Positions 11,939 to 23,102 of a stretch of DNA of 64,000 nucleotides are shown piece after piece. The notes below the pieces were generated by a model that worked only from the letters and a program-made list of their open reading frames with translations, was not told the DNA's origin and made no database searches. The stretch lies in assembly GCA_018398585.1 (NCBI GenBank), contig JAGTTD010000006.1, positions 4,166,501 through 4,230,500 of the forward strand, in the 5' to 3' direction. Source of the stretch: Simmondsia chinensis (lineage: Eukaryota > Streptophyta > Magnoliopsida > Caryophyllales > Simmondsiaceae). The translations under genes were made by a program, and so were the position numbers. Position 1 is the first letter of the stretch; every line of letters starts with the position of its first letter.

Positions 11939-13022
11939 GTTTTAACAGGAAAAGTAGAATCTAGCAAATTAACTTTTTCTTCGGAAAAGGTTTTGTAAGG
12001 AAATATAATTCCGAGTAGGTTTTTCTGTTATTTGTTTCAAAGAAAAACTTAATTCCCCATTGTGATGTCCTTTTGCATGCTTTTAAAAAATATTTTTCAC
12101 CAATCATTTTATATCCTGTTATTGGACAACATAGGTAACAATATAATATATATTAAGTAACAAAAACCACAAAAAAAAAAAAAGTTAACTATTAAAGTCG
12201 TATAAATTAAGAAAAGTGTTTCTTATGTAGTTTAAAATTTGAGCATTTATCATCTAAATACCCTATAATTTTAATATATACAATGAGGTGTCGTGATATA
12301 AGAAATTTTGTCACTTGTGTACGTACTGTATTAAAATCTGGTAAACTTTTATTAAAACTCAGCTAATTTCTACCAAAAAAAACTGATGTGATATAAACTA
12401 TGATCATATTATCAAAAAGTTGTCCACATGCTAACAAAAATTACTTATATATTGTAAAAAAAAGTGTCATGTTAGTATTTTCGGTCAAAAGAAATTATCA
12501 CATTATAATAGAGGATATGTATAAATTGTTATTTTCATTTAAAATCTACTAAATTTTGATAAAAAACACCTGATAGGTGAGAAAATTTTTAAACTTCAGG
12601 GTACATCACTATATATTACTGAAATATTATAGTACCTATGTAATAAATGCTAAAATATTCGGGTACCTAGATAATTTTCTTGTATACTATTATACAACAA
12701 TTCAACTTGATTAAAATTGTTCTATTGCAACTATAACAAAAAAAATCCAAGATCCTTTTAATTATTCGATCTAATTCTTATCCAATATTGTGACGTTAAA
12801 TATCTACAATCTAGTCTGGTTTATTTCGATTCGATCTAGATTTGCATGATGTTACTATGAATGTTTTTGAGCCACTTAGAATCATGACTTCCCCCGTTTT
12901 CAAAGGGAAGTCATGTTCCCTTATTTAAGGGAAAAGGTTTCCGTAAGCAAAAGACCTGCCAAACAATGGAAAAGAGAATAACCACTTCCTAAATATAATT
13001 TTCCCTCTAAAAAAACGGCACC
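11939..13022. mobile_element. MITE, PIF/Harbinger-like, ~1.08 kb
   Basis: Begins GGCTCCGTTTGTTTT and ends in AAAAAACGGCACC, which reversed reads GGTGCCGTTTTTT. TTA on both sides (11936-11938, 13023-13025) fits a PIF/Harbinger target duplication. The interior is AT-rich and non-coding. Terminal identity is imperfect, so the boundaries are moderately certain. Confidence 0.55.
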
Positions 13023-13479
13023 TTAATGTATAATAATCAAATCATTATACTATTATTAATAAAAAAACCCTAAATTGCAAATATAGACAGGTATAAACAG
13101 GGCTATCCTAGCCCACTTCGTTACATTAAAACCCCCCAATTATAATTTAACTACAAAGCAAGTGTACTCGAATCCAACGCGCTTACATAGGTTAGGGAAC
13201 TGTCAACCCTTACCCAACTCAACAAATAAACAGATAACCTATGGGTTTTATATGTTAAGTTACATTGGTGACTTTTCTATTAAATGCTATATTTTATCAA
13301 CTTACGACCGTCAACAATACTCTCACAACTGACACGAACAATGACCATATTTATAATTGTTAAAATAGATTACCCAATTAACGTGACTACACATAGTTTA
13401 AGTTGTCTTACGCTAACAAACATCATTATATAAAAATAAAAAAAAAAAACAAATTCAAAAACAAGTCAAACCTGTTGGA

Positions 13480-14260
13480 AATAGGTGACCCGCACCAAAC
13501 CCAAATTCAATGCAATTACTTATAGGCGGTCAACAAGTCGGGCTGACCCATGATCCGACCCAACCTGCAAATGACCCAACTCGACCCAACCCACCAGTTG
13601 GGTCAACCCGTCTGCTGTAGCAGTCCAAATCATAGGTCACATTTCTCGTCAAAACCAAACCCAGCCCAACTCGTACAAGTGACATGAATCCGTTTTAACC
13701 CATGTCAGACACAGGCTTTACCCGGCAACGACCCGTCAGTGGATCCTCACAGGTTGAAGCTGTGTACTTGTGATTTTCAAGGGTAATTAATGTGAATGAA
13801 AATGTGAAATGATAACGAGTCCTCATTTCACATGTCTAGTCAAATAAAAAAAAATTTCCTAATTATTATTTACTTGTTATGTTATAATTTATGGATTATA
13901 TATAGTAGTTATATTTAACATTATAAATTATAAGTATGATTTAGTTATATTTTATATTTATTTATTGTATTTCATAAGTTAGAAAAAAAAAAAAATAAAG
14001 CGTTTTGACAAAAAGAAGACAAGGGTAAAAACAGGTCGCACCCGAGTCTAACCGCATCGGGGCTGACTCGGGCATGACCCAGTCATGACTCGGTTATGAC
14101 CAATCAAACTTGTGACCAGACCTGTGTCGGGGGCCAAACCTGGCCAGGTATTCCCCCCTTGTCCCGACCCATTGTGCAGACGGGGTTTGACCCTTGTCAC
14201 CCGTCCATAGCATTTTAAACCGCAAGTCCAATCACAAGTCGACACATTGGCCGCCTCTAC
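13480..14260. repeat. GACCCGACCC-rich dispersed repeat, probable non-autonomous DNA element
   Basis: Two blocks (13480-13760 and 14035-14245) are full of GACCC/GGGTC words on both strands, with AT-rich DNA between them. The right end (TTGGCCGCCTCTA, near 14246) resembles termini of common plant hAT-type elements of the form TAGAGGTGGC. No coding capacity is visible. Confidence 0.4.
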
Positions 14261-14607
14261 TTGCACTGGTTAAATGAAATAGCGCAAACTCAACCAAGCT
14301 TCGAAAACCCTAACCCAAACTCATCATTTTCACATATGTCCGCTTCTTATCGTGCTAAATTTTACCACCTCTATTTTTTATCACCAAATAATTATAGCTT
14401 CAAGGTCAAGAGGGGGAATCCCCACTTTAACAATACAACACTCCTAGTCCTTGCTGACTCACTTGTTATTCTTGAGTACATTGATGAGACTTGGACTAGT
14501 CCTCCTCGGCTCCTGCCCGAGGATCCATACCAACGTGCTAGGGTTCAGTTCTGGGCTGCATATTTTGACCCGGTAAGTTATGTAGTCATTTTCGGTAGTC
14601 TGATTTA

Positions 14608-14962
14608 GGCTCTGTTTATTTTGATGAAAAATATTGTCTTGATTCTATTATACCATTGCATAATATCATACCAACAACCACAAATATGGAAAATGCTTTC
14701 TTCCATTGAGAGGAAATTTGACTTCCCTTTTCATTGCAGGAAAACATTTCCATCAACAAAGAGGAAAACGTCTCCCGTAGTAATCTCACGTCACATGTTT
14801 CAATTCCCCCTCAACTTGGCCAACCGTACAATCATACAAATCTATAGAATGAAACTATTTTATTTAGCTGAAAAGACAATTTTTAAGGAAAAGATACTTT
14901 TAATGAAAATATTTTGAGGAAGTTTCAATAAGGAAACGTTATCCATTGGACCAAACAAAGCC
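14608..14962. mobile_element. MITE in the GST intron, PIF/Harbinger-like
   Basis: Begins GGCTCTGTTTATTTTG and ends CCAAACAAAGCC (reversed GGCTTTGTTTGG). TTA precedes and TAA follows. The interior is AT-rich with GGAAAA/TTTTCC words, and similar sequence occurs at 62370-62880. Confidence 0.5.
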
Positions 14963-15160
14963 TAAAACAATGACACGATCATGGAGGGTCTTGATCAAAA
15001 TTTAACCCGCTTAAGAATGATTCGAATAAGATGCAAACCGTCATACCCTAGGTACCAATGGTTTTGACAAAAATCCTAACAGATCTTTCAAAATTGAACC
15101 AAGAAGAACAAATATAGGAGGGAGAATAATTGACATGATCAATTGCAAATCAAAAAAGCC

Positions 15161-15360
15161 TAGGAACCTATTTGGTATTGCTGCTTTCCATTTACAATTT
15201 TTGGTTTTCGAGAAACTGAAAACAAGGTTTTATCACCAATTTTTCCTCATTAGGTTTAGGAAAAAAAAAAAAGAAAAATTAACTAGAACAAATAAAAAAG
15301 GTTTTTAGTTTCTCAAAAACCAAAAATTCAATGTAATAAATGATACCAAATAAATCCTTA
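15161..15360. mobile_element. Fold-back MITE in the GST intron
   Basis: A 200-bp inverted repeat: the left arm TAGGAACCTATTTGGTAT ... TTTTGGTTTTCGAGAAACT pairs with the right arm (reversed TAAGGATTTATTTGGTAT ... TTTGGTTTTTGAGAAACT). The loop is an A-rich tract near 15255-15300. Confidence 0.65.
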
Positions 15361-16044
15361 AAAACATGGAAGGCATACAAACATTTTACATTTCAGAACG
15401 CGCTTTAAATCGTGTTCTCTTGGACGCCATCCCTTGTTGCCATATATCTAACCATCTGCAAATGCATATATTTCACAGCTCCTAGATGACATGCGTACCA
15501 TGGTTGTATCCGAAGGCAAAGCATTGCAGAAAGCCATCGACCAGATGGCAAAGAAGCTAGACACAGCAGAAGAGGAAATGAAGGAAATATTCCATCCTGG
15601 GTCTCCCTTGGTGGGTGGCAAAACTCCAGGGTACCTGGATGTGGTGGCATTCTCGGTCCTAGGCTCACATCGAGCAGCTGAAGAGGTGCTCGGAGCAAAG
15701 CTGCAGGACCCTGAAAGGCACCCGCAGATCTTCTCATGGGTTGAAGCGCTTAATGAACTACCGTTGATAAAAGAGACAGCATTGCCACACAGCAGGATGG
15801 TGGAACTCCTCCAATTCATCAGACAAAAGTACCTTAAACCACATCCAGTCTAACATCGAGGCCATTCTGCAAACAACAATGCTCGACGCACAAAATTTGC
15901 AGAAAAGATGTATAAACAGTTATGTAACAGGGTTCCCCGTATCATATAATAACAAAGGTCAAAACATCTTATAAGAGTACTAGAGTCTCTATGCTCAATG
16001 AAAAGAGTAATAAATTTTGGAAAAGATATTGACTTATCAAGGAA

Positions 16045-16213
16045 AAGGAACATACCCAGTGCCTCAAGGGCTCCCGCCTACGCAGGGTCTAGGGGGGGCG
16101 GATGTACGCAGCCTTCCCCCTTCAGGGTGTTAACCTGAAGAGAAGCTGTTTCCCAGTGCCTCCAACCTGAGGGTGAGGACTTCCCAGGAGGTCACCCATC
16201 CCGGTACTACTCT
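16045..16213 (-). mobile_element. 5S-headed SINE, 5' part lost
   Basis: On the minus strand it starts inside a 5S rRNA-like segment (AGAGTAGTACCGGGATGGGT, then GACCTCCTGGGAAGTCCTC) and continues into the RTE-like tail to the GGGAGCCCTTGAGGCACTGG end near 16050. The junction at 16213/16214 is with a second tail in the same orientation. Confidence 0.75.
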
Positions 16214-16321
16214 CCAGTACCTCAAGGGCTCCCGCATATGCAGGGACGCCGGGGGGAAAAGGGGGGGGGGGGAAGAGGATATACACAGCCTTACCCCTTC
16301 AAGGTGCTATGTGTCCGAGAT
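16214..16321 (-). mobile_element. Second SINE/RTE tail fragment
   Basis: CCAGTACCTCAAGGGCTCCCGC begins a second copy of the shared tail with a G-run at about 16251-16272. It ends near 16321 without a recognisable head, and probably inserted into or recombined with the preceding SINE. Confidence 0.65.
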
Positions 16322-16329
16322 CAATGGAT

Positions 16330-17086
16330 AATTATAAAGTGACATACAAATGTAAAAATGGCTAAAATAAGGCCAAAAAGCAAGCCGACCATATTGAAAC
16401 TATAATTACTATATAAGCTTCTCAGCATTCTAGTTGGCTTTTCTCCAACTGCCATAAACATGCTTGCTTTCTTCTTGAAAAAAATATTTCGTCCTCTATA
16501 TAAACAAATAATTATGACGCCCTACTTGTTTTCTTTTTTTTTACCATGATGTTTTCTTTTTTTTTTACCATGATGTTTTCTTTTTTTTGTACCATGATGC
16601 CCTGTCAAAGTATTTTTGATCTAATAAAGATATAACATACATAACAAAAAGTGGCCCACATTCCACAGGACTGACTCCACATTTTTTATCCATCTTCTGC
16701 ATTTCTAGAACCACTGCCGTGTGTAAGATGGTAATGTTATGTGAGAAATGGCCAGATTTGTATCACTGCAAGTTCATACATTATACCTATGTGCACCAAT
16801 TAAACCAGATTGAGCCACAGCAAACCAGGGATCTATCCGACGAACAAGAGTGGATAACAATTGTGGTAGACTAGAGAAAAGGCGAGATCATCCTATCAAT
16901 AAGCAAATGCTCATAATTATAAAACAAAAATGCTCATTCAAATTCAAGAAAAGCACCTCAAAGTAGTATTGTGCACAAATACCAATTGGAAACAATATTG
17001 TTCCTAAATGATCATCCGGGTTTTACAAAAAGAAAATCTCTTCATAAAGAAAGATTGAAAAGAAGCGCACTAGTAGTTCCACTCTC
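16330..17086. other. Downstream flank of eL34, with a short tandem repeat
   Basis: A ~23-bp unit (TTTTC(T)n ACCATGATG) is repeated three times at about 16528-16602. The rest is the AT-rich 3' flank and presumed 3' UTR of eL34. No other gene is seen. Confidence 0.5.
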
Positions 17087-20028
17087 TTAGCTCTTGGACG
17101 CTTGCTTTTCTTTTGTCTTCTGAATCTTCAAGACCTTTTTCACAATCTTTTGCTCTTCCACCAAGAAGGCTCTAATGATCCTGCAGCAACACAAGGATAT
17201 CCAAGAGTTGGCTTCCGGTCCACTAAATATACAATAATTTGATGTCGGGTGTAAGATTATACAAAAGCAGACCTTTCACGGACAGCACTGCCAGATAATA
17301 CACCACCATAGGCACGATTTACAGTACGTCTGTTCCTGGGTAATCTACTTCTCTTATACTCCACTGGTCTCAAATGAGGGATCTGCAGTAGAGGTAAAAT
17401 AATAATTACACAAGAAGGGGAAGTGTAATACTGGAAACAACAGCAAAAACAGTATAGAACATACTATGAACCAGATTTTATAACTAGTAATAGTATAAAA
17501 ATCATAGTCACCTAGGTTGAACACTCATCAAATAACCAACAAAGTAGATATCCTCAAGTGCAAACACCATATGAATGAGCCACAATGCTTTTCGTCATTC
17601 AAAAAACCTCTGATTTAAGGGAATCTAAAACATGTCCAACGGAAGGAAACACCAAACATGACATATTGTTTCTTTGTTTCAGTTCAGAATGCTACAGCAA
17701 GTTAAACCACAAAATATGCGATAAGAAACACTAAGAGGTTCACAACAGTTTGCGTCTTTGAAGACTAGTCAAATTATTCTCTGCTCCTTACAGCATCATA
17801 TGGTCCCTTCCATCATCTAGTCTTTACGATCTCCTCTAGTTTCTATAACGTCGACTAGTAACAGTGATAAAAGCAAAAACCACCCAATCGACAAGCGACA
17901 TTACTTCCACGAACGCGCCATTTTAATACGCACAACAACAAAATTGCCAGACAACAACAAGAAGCCCAGTGCCACAAGGGCTCCCGCTACCCAAACACAA
18001 TCAGTAAGGAAATTAAAGAGCGCAGATTTTGTGCATGCACAACATTGAGGATAGGTGAGAACTTCGAAGTTACCGGATCTCATGAGAACTTCGAAATTAA
18101 GTGTGCTTGGGCGAGAGTAGTACCAAAATGGGTGACCTCCTGGGAAGGCCTCGCCCTCAGGTTGGGGCACTAGGAAACAGCCTCTTTTCAGGTTAACACC
18201 CTGAAGGGGGAAGGCTACGTACATCTGCCCCCCCCCCCCCCCCCCGGAACCCTACGTAGGCGGGAGCCCTTGAGGCAATGGGTATGTTCCTTCCACAACA
18301 TTGAGGATAGGCCCAGGATCCGTAAATAAATAACTCATCTACCCCCGTAGACCATAATAATACATGAAGTCAGACTAAGAGGTGCTCTCCAAGAGCAAAT
18401 CCTCTACCAATATGACCCTCCTTATCAGCTCCTAATCAATTCATGTTTATATTGCAAACTGAGAGATGAATAATGAACAGTCCACTACTGAACCAAACCC
18501 ATACACAATGCACAACACACACATACACGCTCTCATTAACTTATAACACAAGATACGCACGAGCCGGTATGAAAAAAATTTAATGAATTTTATAGACAGC
18601 ATTGCCAAAACAACAAAAGTACCCCTTGGATTCTCCTTCCAGTCACAGGGCACTTGGGTCCACTTGCTCTCTTCTTTGTGCTCTGGTAAACAAGCTTGCC
18701 ACCTACATTCCATCAAGTTACAACCAATAAGCACACAATCGACAACACAACAAGCACGATCAAGAATGAGAGCCAAACCCCACACTAAATCAACCTAACT
18801 GTTAAAGAGTATAAGAACACCCATGAGTCTACAAACATTTGCATAAACTTTTGCATAGTTGCATTAACATGATATCAGAGTCTTGAATAGCAACAATCCT
18901 TACTTATAATAATAATATTATTTCAGCACAAAATAGGAGGAGACCCTATGCATTGTCAATGCTTCAAGCCCAATAGGCATTCGCATGAATGGATATTCTA
19001 CAGTGTAAATCTATTCCACAGCCTTCACACATTTGCATAAACTTTTGGGATAGTTGGTTCTTTAACATGATATTAGAGCCTTAAATCCCAACCATCCCTA
19101 CTTTCAATAACAATATCATTTTAGCACAAAATTATGAGGAGCCCCTGTGCATCATCAAACATTCAAAGCCCAATGGACATTCGCATAAACGAACAATCTC
19201 ACTCTATAACATAGTTAGTAAAATACGGTACCGGAATTAAACGAAATTTAATATGTCGGCTTTATACATAAAACATTCGGTCAAAAGTTCGTTGACTTAT
19301 AAAAAATTTATATATGATTACAATGATGTCTATAACATCTTCTTAACTAATATTGAGTGAAGATAAATGTAATTTTGTGAATTTTCAACTATATTTGACG
19401 GCATTGCCTATAGTAGCGCCAGTAACAACCACAATACATAGTAAAAAGCACCGTATAAGTCAATAATTATGAAATTGAAGTGACGAAGTTTGCAAAATAT
19501 GCAATATCAATACTTAATTTAAGTTTAAGTATGATTAATTTTAACTGTTTTTTGGCTTTTTATTCGGAAAAAATACAAATATGTGTTCTAAAACAGGTAT
19601 TAGACAGCTAGCATAAAAAAACGCGTATTTTATGGGATTTTTGGAATTAATTGCCCTTTTTAAAAGTAAAAATACGAATATGTGTTTAATATGCCAATTA
19701 TAAGCATATTTTACTAACTATGATGTATAAAACTATTCACGAACCTTCACCCGTCTGCTTAAGCCTTTAAAACAGTTCATTCTTCGACACTAGCACACAA
19801 ATCAACGCATACATACCAAATTCATATAACCTATATTCAAATACGATTCAGACAAGCAAGTAAATTTCACCTTAACAAAGCAAATTATACTCAAATACAA
19901 ATAAATTGATCAAATTGAATGTAGAACTGAAAAGAAGAGAGAAAAGTACCGGGGGTTTTAACGACGCGATGCTGGTTAGATTTGGTCGCATAGCTATGGC
20001 GCTTGCGGTAAGTGAGTCGCTGCACCAT
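17087..20028 (-). CDS. RPL34: 60S ribosomal protein eL34 (L34e)
   Basis: Four exons on the minus strand: 20028-19950, 18702-18623, 17382-17273 and 17180-17087 (stop TAA 17089-17087). All introns are GT-AG. The exons join in frame to 120 residues, against 119-120 in plants. Landmarks are [20 protein letters not shown] (exon 1), [20 protein letters not shown] then TGRRIQG (exon 2), [20 protein letters not shown] then [17 protein letters not shown] (exon 3) and [20 protein letters not shown] (exon 4). eL34 is a small basic protein of the large cytosolic ribosomal subunit with a conserved cysteine cluster (CPVTG region). No disabling change is present, so this is the one clearly functional gene here. 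Intron 1 (1247 bp) contains a ~194-bp tandem duplication; intron 2 (1240 bp) contains a complete SINE in the opposite orientation; intron 3 is only 92 bp. Confidence 0.97.
17949..17990 (-). mobile_element. SINE/RTE tail fragment in eL34 intron 2
   Basis: CAACAACAAGAAGCCCAGTG followed by CCACAAGGGCTCCCGC is the last ~40 bases of the shared tail, minus strand. Confidence 0.6.
18056..18293 (+). mobile_element. Complete 5S rRNA-headed SINE in eL34 intron 2
   Basis: The 238-bp element is bracketed by a perfect 18-bp direct repeat, cacaacattgaggatagg (18038-18055 and 18294-18311). The head (18056-18160) matches plant 5S rRNA: CCGGATCTCATGAGAACTTC, then TTAAGTGTGCTTGGGCGAGA and GTGACCTCCTGGGAAGG. 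That covers the internal Pol III promoter region (A box, intermediate element, C box) and has a short internal duplication of TGAGAACTTCGAA. The body from about 18165 is the RTE-like tail with a C-run at 18228-18245. It lies opposite to eL34 transcription. Confidence 0.88.
18836..19215. repeat. ~194-bp tandem duplication in eL34 intron 1
   Basis: CATTTGCATAAACTTTTG recurs at 18836 and 19030. Both units share GATAT(C/T)AGAG, AGCACAAAAT and GACATTCGCAT-like blocks. GATATCAGAGTC recalls a degenerate PBS-type motif, so this may be an LTR/TRIM remnant that duplicated. Confidence 0.65.
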
Positions 20029-20105
20029 TTTCGCTCTCTCTCTCTCCCTCTCTCTCTAGATGGGTGCAGAAGAGGTTTTGGTGTGTGGCGCAGTGGCGAA
20101 GATAA
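20029..20105 (-). promoter_or_regulatory. eL34 5' UTR, CT/GA-rich
   Basis: Directly upstream of the ATG is a pyrimidine tract (minus strand (GA)n; plus strand CTCTCTCTCTCCCTCTCTCT at 20034-20057), typical of leaders of plant ribosomal-protein genes. The exact transcription start is not visible. Confidence 0.5.
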
Positions 20106-20114
20106 AAACCCTAG
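20106..20114 (-). promoter_or_regulatory. Telo-box (AAACCCTAG) in eL34 promoter
   Basis: Lies about 80 bases upstream of the start codon. Telo-boxes together with Site II elements are established promoter features of plant ribosomal-protein genes, linked to expression in dividing cells. Confidence 0.6.
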
Positions 20115-20151
20115 GCTGATTATCGGGTGACCTAGATCGGGCGGCCTGGAA

Positions 20152-20159
20152 TTGGCCCA
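20152..20159 (-). promoter_or_regulatory. Site II element (TGGGCCAA) in eL34 promoter
   Basis: TGGGCC on the minus strand, about 125-130 bases upstream of the ATG and next to the telo-box. TCP-family factors bind Site II elements in plant translation genes. Confidence 0.65.
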
Positions 20160-20253
20160 TTTGACGGTTCGGATTAAACCATGATTGAAATTTATATTTA
20201 GCACATAAAATTAGAAATAGACAATAAAATTACAGGCCTCGTTTGATTGCCAC

Positions 20254-20665
20254 TAGGGGTGTATTTAAGCCAAGTCGAGCTGAGCATGAGCATGCCAAAC
20301 TCGAGGCTCAAATCGTTAGCATTAAGCTTGGCTGGAGCTCAGCTCGGAGAGCTTTGAATTAAGCTGGCAATAATCCAGCTCATTTATCCAATATAGGCTC
20401 ATTTAAGCTTGGGCTCAGCTTATTTTAGGCTCCAACTTGATTTTATTGGATAATATTTAAGCAAATATAGTATATTAAGATAAGCTTGCTTAGACTCATG
20501 TAGGCTCGCGAGCCTACAAGCTCAAACTTTACTAGGCTCGGGCTCGACTCGATAAACTAAACGGCTTGGCTGGAGCTCAAGCTCAAAGCGAGCCGAGCTT
20601 TTCGAGCTTTATGAAGGGCGGGCTCATGAAGGCTCACGAGTCGGCTCGACTCATTTACACTCCCA
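20254..20665. mobile_element. Non-autonomous DNA transposon, GAGCTCG-rich, copy 2
   Basis: Same family and orientation as 6476-6920: starts TAGGGGTGTATTT and ends CATTTACACTCCCA. The flanking repeat ttgccac (20247-20253, 20667-20673) is a degraded 7 of about 9 bases. Internal blocks AGGCTCGGGCTCGACTCGATA and AAAGCGAGCCGAGCTTTTC are nearly shared with copy 1. Confidence 0.7.
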
Positions 20666-20739
20666 GTTGCCACATAAATTAAATTCTTGTAGAAAGTTGT
20701 ATTTTATGGAGATATAATTTGTGTCTACTCCCTTCGAAA

Positions 20740-22610
20740 TAAGTAAAAGATGCTTGGTTGCTAGACAGGAAACAGAACTTTCTTAGAAAGGCTAGTTAAA
20801 AATAAAAGAATTAAAACTTACATATGGAGTTACATAAGTTATGTGATGCGTTTTGAAGGAATTGTAAATAGCAAAGGAAACAAGAGACAAAATCTATACT
20901 TTTTGTGAAATTCTAATTCCCCGGTTCAGTTCCCACATACCAAATGTGATAGAATTAGAATTAGGATGGATTAAAATTATATCGTTTGGGTAATCAAATG
21001 AATTGGAAGATGAAATTTTAATTTTGTAATTTATTATCTTGAGTTTTGGGTCAATGGAGTGAGATCATTACGGGTTTCATGTCAACGAGGATTAGATTTT
21101 GATTGGATCATTTTGGTTCGAACCGTGCTAAGTTTTGGGTCCACTCAAGTTGGATTTTAGTTGAGTTGGATTATATCGTGCTCAAGTCATGTATGGTTTT
21201 GGGTTGATTTGATGGTTTGTTTTGGAATTCAGGTCACCATGAGTCAGCTTTAGGTTATACAGGATATTTTAAGCTTGATCAATTTTAGTTTCATTCCAAC
21301 CAGGTTGCTTCCTCTTCAATTTTTAGTTATCTAGGTTCAGGTCATCTTTAGATCAGATTGAGTAGGATTAGGTCAATTTCAATTTTAGTCTTCTTTAGGT
21401 TCCGGGTCAACTAAGTTAGGTTCTCTAGAGTTTTAGATTAGCTTATATCATATCACATTCAAGTTAAGCAGGATTGTTTCAAGTTTTAATTATCTTAGAT
21501 TTTGGATTTATCAGGTCGGGTTATCTCCAGTTTTGTGTTATCTCAAGTTAGGTTCAAGTAGAGTCAGGTTAATTCAGGTTTGAGTCATTAAAGTGGGATC
21601 ATTTTGGGTTTTGGGTCAAATTTAGTTGGGATCGGGTGTTTCGGCCTCAAGTGATATTGGGTTTTATATTAATTGATCTAGTTCATTTTAAATTTTAGAT
21701 AAATAGAGTTAAATTTATAATACCTCCCCATCCCAAAAAAATGGAATGTATAATTTTTAGTTAATACTTAATTTCATAATTTTGAGCAGCTAAAATGTAA
21801 TTCTATTTTCGGCGGCTAAATCAACTAATATAATTAAAATTTTGGACCCTAGTTTTAGTTTCAACATCAACAGGCTCCAATTTCACGTGTAAAATACGAC
21901 CCACATAAACTTTTATTCCAACCAAACGCATATTGAAGTTCAATTCCGCCATCTAAACCATGATGGTGTCTAAGATATAAAAGGGCTATTTAAAATTAAA
22001 GAAATTTTCAGTTTTCATCGATAACATGAAAAGTTATTCAAAACTTTGGAAAAATTAGACAATAATTTTTCAAAAAATTCTATTATTTTAAAAATTAAAA
22101 ATTATTTAAAAAAAAATTTTACCTTCATTTTTTTTCTCAAGTTTTTCCTTGATCTTTCTTATTTTCAGCTTCTTCTCTTGCCTTTTCTTTAATTTTGACG
22201 ATCTTCCTTTAAAATTGTGTATCTTAAATTTATATTTGTACGTAAACTAACATCCAAATTTTCACATATTGGATACGCTAAAACCGGCTATTTTCAACTC
22301 AGTTACCCATTTTTTTAGATTGAATTTAAATCAGATTAGCGAGTTACACAAGGTGCACCCACAAGACCACTTATTGTTCTACTAGCCACCACTCACAACG
22401 AACCACCATCGCGACCATCGTTGTGAGACCTCTAGGACGTATCCCATCGTTGTGGCCCACCATTTCAATAACTCGCCACTATATAGAACTCCTAACACCA
22501 CCATACCCCCACTATGGCTCGCCACCACCACCGTCACAGTTCATCAATGTCACTTTAAACTGATTTTTTTCAAACATGTTCCTTGCACAAATACCCACTT
22601 TCCTTATGGA
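20740..22610. repeat. Degenerate GGGTCA/TCAGGTT-rich repetitive DNA, no gene
   Basis: Between about 21020 and 21720 words such as TTTTGGGTCAA, TCAGGTTAATTCAGG and TAGGTTCAGG recur irregularly. This resembles the interior of an old non-autonomous DNA element. The rest of the interval is AT-rich, with no supported gene. Confidence 0.4.
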
Positions 22611-22619
22611 GTAGATTAT

Positions 22620-23050
22620 AGGGCCTTTTTTCTTCCGATAATTATCGGCAGAGCAGAAGTTCATACCGGGTCTCGCTGCAGCAAGAGCTTACCATCCCGT
22701 AAACGGAGATGGGTACAAAATTCAGATCAAAACGGGAAAAATCAAACACCAAAGACCAAACAGGACAACATCACTCAAGCAGGAAAAGACTAGAGGCTAA
22801 CAGGGCCACAGTTGAATTCGAAGCAGGCACACACACAGCCACACTTTCCAGCCAGAGACGAACAACCTCAAGAGGGTGGAAACTAGGAGAAGGAAAGCCC
22901 CCCACCTAGGCATTGCAAGCACGGTACCAGAAATGGGGCCAGACAGGGAGGGTACCAAGCCCACAACACAAGGAAAGGGACGGACAATCCAGAACGGCGA
23001 ATGAAATCAGGAAGCTTCTTGAGGAATTACATTATCAAAGAGACCCAGGT
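22620..23050 (-). mobile_element. Probable L1-type 3' end fragment
   Basis: T-run, CCGATAATTATCGGCAGAGC, and CCCGTAAACGGAGATGGGTA parallel the 3' end of the ORF1-containing copy at 44401 (GATAAATATCGGCATAACCG; CTGTAAACGGAGGGTGG). On the minus strand this would be an A-tail preceded by 3' UTR. The open frames here are A/C-rich and not recognisable as proteins. Confidence 0.45.
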
Positions 23051-23102
23051 GTAGCAGGTGGTTCATATTAAAGAAACACACAACCAGCCCCTATTAGATA
23101 AT

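Larger units (their letters stand above)
14261..15853 (+). pseudogene. Tau-class glutathione S-transferase, N-terminally truncated
   Basis: Two exons. Exon 1 carries ADSLVILEYIDETW and LLPEDPYQRARVQFWAAYFDP, ending at 14572 before a GTAAGT donor. Exon 2 (15479-15853, after TTTCACAG) encodes the C-terminal helical domain with GKTPGYLDVVAFSVLG and a stop at 15851-15853. These are hallmark tau (GSTU) segments, and the intron is in the usual tau position, phase 0. Tau GSTs conjugate glutathione to electrophiles in the cytosol. The N-terminal thioredoxin-like domain is not recognisable: the catalytic serine region and the stretch before ADSLVIL (normally about 60 residues ending HNGKP-like) are lost or badly decayed, with GACCC-repeat DNA upstream. 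Exon 2 alone is uninterrupted. The 906-bp intron holds MITEs. A pseudogene is most likely; a short transcript is possible. Confidence 0.85.

Noticed and set aside
18056..18160. 5S rRNA gene
   Set aside because: The 5S similarity is partial, has internal duplication and changes, runs directly into an RTE-like tail and is flanked by a retroposition duplication; it is the head of a SINE, not an rRNA gene. The same holds for 23435-23545 and 16170-16213.
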